A stretch of 64,000 nt of DNA from assembly GCA_958299035.1 (NCBI GenBank), contig CATQJL010000305.1, positions 76,352,792-76,416,791 on the forward strand. The letters are read 5' to 3'. Source of the DNA: Cylicocyclus nassatus. Taxonomy: Eukaryota > Nematoda > Chromadorea > Rhabditida > Strongylidae. Below the pieces are notes generated by a model. That model did not search any database. It saw only the letters and a list, made by a program, of their open reading frames with translations, and had not been told where the DNA came from. Positions 58,822 through 64,000 of the stretch are shown in pieces. The translations under genes were made by a program, and so were the position numbers. The stretch's first letter is position 1, and each line of letters opens with the position of its first letter.

Positions 58822-59767
58822 TTAGGTTGTCAAGAAAATAATGTCCGTTTTTATTTGCTTGCTTCAACAAAGCAAACAGACTCAACCCAACAAAGGGTAA
58901 GGGGTACTGTTCGATAGAGCAAAGCAAGCTCTACAAGATGGCACTCATATCTTTGCGTTATACTCGATCCACGGAGAGTTCGAACTCAAAATCTAAAGAT
59001 TTCCAAATGTCCAAAAAATCGAAAAAAAATCAGATCTTCGTCCAAATAATTTCTACGGACCTCCCACTCGCTCACATCAATACTATTGATATCTGATATC
59101 CATATGTGCGATTCCGTATTTTTTCCTTGACTAGAAACCGAGAAAACGAAAATTTCCCTGATTTTCTCAAAGCAAAGCTGAGCCGTTTTTGCATATGTAA
59201 TTCTATACTACAAGCCTAGGTAAGCATAACTATAGGTTTTCAGCCTATTTCGAGCGGTACTTTTCGAGAAATTTCGATTTTAGCACTGAAACTGAAACGA
59301 AAAAATCTGAATTCGTTATTTTTCGAAAACTACCGCTTGGAATGGGCTGAAAATCTACAGTTATACTTAACTAGGCTTGTAGTATAGAACTACATATGCA
59401 AAGACGGCTCAGCATTGCTTTGAGAAAATCAGGAAAATTTTCGTTTTCTCAGTTTCTAGTCAAGGAAAAAATACGGAATCGCACATATGGATATCAGATA
59501 TCGATAGTATTGATGTGAGCGAGTGGGAGGTCCGTAGAAATTATTTGGACGAAGATCTGATTTTTTTCGATTTTTTGGGCATTTGGAAATCTTTAGATTT
59601 TGAGTTCGAACTCTCGGTGGATCGAGCATGACGCAAAGACATGAGTGCCATCTTGTAGAGCTTGCTTTGCTCTATCGAACAGTACCCCTTACCCTTTGTT
59701 GGGTTGAGTGTAGTTGCTTTGTTAAAGCAAGCAAATAAAAACGGACATTATTTTCTTGACAACCTAA
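58822..59767. mobile_element. Fold-back Tc1/mariner-like element, 946 bp, nested in the retrotransposon
   Basis: Ends ttaggttgtcaagaaaataa and ttattttcttgacaacctaa are perfect inverses, flanked by TA (58820-58821, 59768-59769). The arms are about 450 bp with few mismatches and meet around 59280-59320. Related diverged copies lie at 36586-37410 and 3520-3897. No transposase. If transcribed it would form a very long double-stranded RNA. Confidence 0.95.
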
Positions 59768-60062
59768 TACAAAACTTTTATCAAAATAAATGACAAAACA
59801 TCTTGTTTTCAGACTATTAATGTTGTGTTGGCACTACATTTTGCAAAATATTCAGAGAATTTTTACAATGTAGTGTAAAAAAGCAGTCTTTACGACAACC
59901 TCGTAGACAATTCAGTATAGCTTCAAAGTTGTTTTTATTTCCAGTCAATGTAGAATTTTGAAAATTAAAATCATTACGTACTGCAATTCCACGGATCAAA
60001 AAACTGCTGCTGTGAAATCCGGCTGACATTGTTGATAGCGAATGTTTGAAAAAAATTTTTGG

Positions 60063-60190
60063 TTCAAATTCATAAATTTAAATCATATCTCATTTCCAGT
60101 CAAACATGCTTTTCGACACTCTTGGATCAAATTCATAAATTTAAATCATATCTCATTTCCAGTCAAACATTTTATGCTTTTCGACACTCT
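60063..60190. repeat. Tandem duplication of about 63 bp
   Basis: Two copies of a unit containing aaattcataaatttaaatca and catttccagtcaaacat, then gcttttcgacactct. The second copy has a small insertion (ttta). Confidence 0.9.
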
Positions 60191-60864
60191 CAGGTGAATA
60201 CGAAACCTACTTTTCAGCATCCTATCAAATGAAAGACGCAAGAGAGCGGATGAAAAGTATATGAGTAGCATGACGCTTCGCTAGTCGTACACGTAAAATG
60301 CCCTCGTCAACCTATTTCTATATCTCAATGCTAAATGAGCACCGCCTAAAATAAATTGCCGCCAGCCCAATTACTCGCCACTTCCAAAGCGCGAGCGCTT
60401 GAATATTTGCCTACTCAGATAATGGCAAAGCATAACCGCTACGTATTTAGCCGTTCCTTATATCACTCACCACAAGTGAGATTTTTCAAATTGCATTCCA
60501 TCAAGCTCTAGGACAGATCTTCTAAGCTCTGATCAAGCTATTATTTCTGTAAGTTATAGTGCTGGATGAAGCATTTCCGTTATGGTTCAAAAAAACTTGG
60601 AAGTGACAAGTCACATTTCTGGGAAATCTCAACGTTTGTCACTTTGATGCATTTTTTGTGATTGTGCGCACATTCAAAAAAAAGAATTGATCAATTCGCA
60701 GGAAAAATCTACTGAGTGATGCAAGGTTTTTTAATGTCCAAATTTTCCCGACTGCCACAAAAAAATGATGTGAAAGTCGCTGTTTGATTATCCAATTCGC
60801 CTGATCCAACTCCTCCACTCAATCAATCAGAAGATAATGGTATACACATCGAAACTCTCTATGG

Positions 60865-60960
60865 TCTCGCCGTAACTCGTGTACTCTTTACACACGAAAC
60901 TCAGAAGACACTCATCTCGCCGTAACACGTGTATTTCCTACACACGTAACTCGGAAAACA
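60865..60960. repeat. Imperfect tandem repeat, 50-bp unit
   Basis: Two units starting tctcgccgtaac, each with a cgtgta...tacacacg hairpin, just upstream of the purine tract of the retrotransposon. Confidence 0.85.
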
Positions 60961-60998
60961 TTAAACAACAACCGAACAAGCTCGAGGACGAGCTTTCT

Positions 60999-61011
60999 GA
61001 AGGAATGGAGA
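60999..61011 (+). other. Polypurine tract candidate
   Basis: gaaggaatggaga, almost pure purine, directly abuts the 3' LTR, as expected for plus-strand priming. Confidence 0.7.
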
Positions 61012-61226
61012 TGTCGGGATGCAGCTAATCCCCAACAGCTGCCTAGGAAGGAGGTTGGCCCTGGATAGCCAACCTCTGGCAGTGACCTCCGCCCGCCGGC
61101 AGGAGCCGGTGCCCTCTCCCCTTTCCTCTTACACTTTCTGTATATATCTGTATAATAAATATCATAGTAAGACCTATGTAAACCCGCTACACACAGGTAA
61201 TGGCGTCATGAACCTTTATCCTGACA
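61012..61226 (+). repeat. 3' long terminal repeat
   Basis: Same length as the 5' LTR. It differs at three single bases: t to a in ctaggtagg, t to c in cttatac, and a to t in ggtaaagg. It is followed by the TGAC duplication. Confidence 0.92.
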
Positions 61227-61230
61227 TGAC

Positions 61231-61601
61231 CGATGCTGGATTAGCCTATATACCGCTCAATACTTTTGCACAAAACGAACAGAACCTGTGCAGACTTATA
61301 TAACAAGGAAAAATGCTTGGTAACCGTGGCCTTTTGCAGTGAGATGTATACCAGTACATGCGATTTGAAACGCTGAATACAAACGTGTGTTGATAATCTG
61401 CTGTGCAATTGAAAGTCATGAAATTTCCATATTGATTTCATGACATCTAGGCATTCAGATTCGTCGGTATCCGCGCTTTTTGGACTCTGATATATCGGAG
61501 AAGCTCCCGAGCTTATCGTGAATCTTTATCTTATTCGGATGCTCTTTTATGGCGCGTAAGTGACCATTCCAACGGTATTGGTGTCACCTGTCATCAAGCA
61601 G
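61231..61601. other. No supported feature
   Basis: Sequence between the retrotransposon and the exon candidate at 61602. Possible intron. Confidence 0.4.
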
Positions 61602-61702
61602 TCAAATTTTGGTGGCAAGAAACGTTCATAACTTTCTTCATAAGAGCGCACAGCAGATAGTGGAAGCAAATTTTGAATTAGCGCTCAAAGATGCATTTGA
61701 TG
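61602..61702 (+). CDS. Candidate internal exon, unidentified
   Basis: Bounded by an acceptor (catcaagcag) and a good donor (gatg|gtaagg). The phase-consistent reading begins QILVARNVHNFLHKSAQQIV and ends EANFELALKDAFD, an amphipathic helical stretch with coding-like codon texture. Neighbouring exons were not found. Downstream there is an aataaa near 62186 and a weakly coding frame at 62480-62707, which contains a 23-bp direct duplication (gagacatggagcaatgtatt). The retrotransposon at 55190-61226 could lie within or next to this gene. Function unknown. Confidence 0.4.
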
Positions 61703-64000
61703 GTAAGGGTTTCATATCAAAAAGTCACAGTCAACAAGTATCCTCCCCTTATAAAACGCTTGTTTATAGCACCCTTCTACCATCAAGTTGCCGGGTGAGC
61801 ATGAACACACAGTGACTGTCTCTAGTTTTATGAACAGATATATACTTTAGAAAACGTTGAAAACAAAGTAGTGATGCTATCATGATCTTTTCAAACAAAA
61901 GTTTGCATCGCTTTTCACATAATGCACTTCAACGGTTTCGACTTGGCTTGAGCCATCAGGGTTAGCGCAGTGGAGTAGAAGCGCCTTGACTAATGCTGAA
62001 GTCCTACGACAGCCGTTAATTTCATAAAATCTAAGAGACTACGGTCATCATTGATCTTTCTTCCCACTGATCTCTCCGTTTCCAATTGCTCCGCGAATTC
62101 CATTCTCAGTGTTGGATCGCGCCTACCGCAGTATTGTAATCATAAGGGTCACGCAACCTCTGTGCCCGTGGCAGACTCCATACAATAAAGTACTTTCAAA
62201 TTTTTCCCTCATTTCTCAATAATATGAATTGTTGGTATCAAATCTGTGAAAGCACTGTCTGGCACTTGGAGGCAGTAACTCGGCAAATTATACCTTCAGT
62301 TTTCGCTTACCTAGGACTATTAATTCTTTGTTCACGAGTAAGAGCATCATAATGAGCATGCCATGAACATTTCTTGAAACTTTCAATTTTGAACATGTAT
62401 GTATGAGATGAACGTGATCCTCATAATTACAATCGAATAAAACTTCTGCTCAATTTAGTGTGCTTGCGGTGACGAGAAAATGTTGAAAAACCTGCGCGTG
62501 AACAGCTACGGCTGCGACGCGAACCACCTCCATGAGCAAAGTGCCAGTTATATTGGCGGGACTATTTGTTCACGCACAGACATGGAGCAATGTATTGGCT
62601 TGAGACATGGAGCAATGTATTGGCTCTGTGAACCAGCGATCCCTAGTTATAAGAGCCCTAGTGATGGAGTACAGTTTCTTTGTCGCAGGCAAAGGAGATG
62701 CTTATGAGCGTGAGGGCTAGATTTCGTGAACACTCATACAGAGAAATATCCTTTGTAGCTTCGCCAAGCCAAAAAAGTCCCTCTCAAACAGCGATCAAAG
62801 ACTAAGGTGTTCAAGAGAATCCTAAAGTTAGTGGCTCAGTAAGCACACAATTTGTCGAACTGATGCAGTAGTGGGCTTGTGCCCTTTCAAACTTAGCTTT
62901 TGCACATTCAGATCCTAGCGAGATGTACCCGCAAAGTGCAAACAATCATTTGTTATCAGGAACAGAAACATATATTAGACTGGAGACTAAGTTTTGCAAC
63001 CACTTTCATAACTCAACTCTCTTTGAATGTAGCGCACCCAAACTTGGGCAGTATGTAGAGCTTAGTGTGAGCTACAATTGACCAAAGTTGCTTGGATATT
63101 GAAAACGCATGAGAAAAAATTCCAAGCGTTTTTCGAAAAATAGTAAATTTTGGAAATTTTTTGGGTTTTGAGGCAAAATGAAGTTGTTAGCAGTCTAGAC
63201 CATGCGCAATCATCCGGAATCGTGTACTAATTGTTGCTAGAGGTTGGCGTATTCGGCTCACTCAAAAAAGAAGTAAAATTTAGGGCCAGGTCGAGATTTG
63301 GCACCCTCACTATTTCGAAAGAGTTGCTGTACGCAAGTCTTCTGGGGACAACCGTCAATGACTAAGAAGTCAGAACCACAAAATTCCCCGAGTCTTTATA
63401 AATCAACGTCCTTTGACCTGCTCAACACAAATATCATATGCATTCGTTGAAGCAACGCCTCTTTCCTTGTTTAGTAGGATGGGACCCTATATCGTACACC
63501 TATAGTATCTTACAAAAAAGCCCTTATCCGTAACTTCAGTAACATTCCGTGATCAGCATGTCGGGTAACCGCCCTATTCCAATTCTCAGCCGAATCTATC
63601 GAGTTTTATAATTTCTCCCTTTATACCATATACCTACCGTAACCCTCACCGCAACGTCAGAATTTGGCAGAACCAGCGCGCTTGTAGCTTACATCATATC
63701 CAACACAGTGGCAAAATTTGAGTGCGCCAGGTTGAGTGAGAGGAAAGTTATTGAATGATTTGCAAAACTTAGTTTCCAACCTAATATAATTTAGTAATGT
63801 TTCTGGATTGAAGTGAAATGTGAATATATAGAAACCAACTTAATGCGAGTACTTTGTTCGGGACTCAGCTAGGAATAGAAAATCTCGCAATTTCATAGTG
63901 TTCACTAAGAAATAAGCTTACATTTGAGACGGAATTTAATGAAAAATAGCAAAGGAAAGAAGTTTTAACGAAAGATTCACTTTTGGAACAGAAATTTCCA
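61703..64000. other. No firmly supported gene
   Basis: One polyadenylation-like aataaa lies near 62186 and one 75-codon plus frame at 62480-62707 (MLKNLRVNSYGCDANHLHEQ start, several cysteines), neither sufficient for a call. The rest, to the window end, is AT-rich without recognisable structure. Confidence 0.4.

Larger units (their letters stand above)
55190..61226 (+). mobile_element. LTR retrotransposon, structurally complete, coding-defective
   Basis: Two 215-bp LTRs in direct orientation bound the element. TGAC lies immediately outside both ends (55186-55189 and 61227-61230), so they belong to one insertion. A primer-binding-site candidate follows the 5' LTR and a purine tract precedes the 3' LTR, which fixes the strand. 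The LTRs differ at 3 of 215 positions, so the insertion is recent. The 5.6-kb interior nevertheless lacks intact gag-pol and has only a degenerate Ty3/gypsy-type fragment, a minisatellite, tandem repeats and a nested fold-back transposon. This fits a large non-autonomous derivative mobilised by proteins from a related autonomous element. Confidence 0.88.

Overview
This window reads as nuclear DNA of a nematode, most likely a clade V (strongylid or hookworm-like) species. That assignment is an inference from four things: AT-rich intergenic DNA, coding segments broken into small exons by short GT-AG introns (49 to 133 bp), splice-acceptor-like sites directly upstream of start codons as in spliced-leader trans-splicing, and a very high load of small inverted-repeat transposons. 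No bacterial operon, rRNA or tRNA gene was found.

The left 41 kb is gene-poor. It holds many non-autonomous DNA transposons (hAT-like with 8-bp target duplications, PIF/Harbinger-like with TAA duplications, Tc1/mariner-like with TA, TTAA-flanked elements), long fold-back repeats and several poly-G or poly-C tracts of 11 to 16 bases. A decayed coding patch lies near 16.9-17.4 kb, and a candidate secreted-protein exon lies on the minus strand near 35.3 kb.

The stretch from 41.5 to 53.5 kb carries the credible protein genes. They are the 3' end of a plus-strand gene (41543-41906), a plus-strand coiled-coil-like terminal exon (43876-44007) converging on a minus-strand gene (44033-44745), a second minus-strand gene (45511-47136), and a six-exon plus-strand gene for a cysteine-rich, probably secreted protein (52233-53462). 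The predicted stop codon of that last gene overlaps the left end of a fold-back Tc1/mariner-like element.

From 55190 to 61226 there is one structurally complete LTR retrotransposon. It has two 215-bp LTRs differing at three positions, a TGAC target duplication, a primer-binding site and a polypurine tract. Its interior has only a decayed Ty3/gypsy-type RNase H fragment, a CCGTGA minisatellite and a nested 946-bp fold-back element. One isolated exon candidate (61602-61702) follows.

Gene calls come from reading frames, splice signals and codon texture only. Most products could not be identified, and exon edges are provisional.
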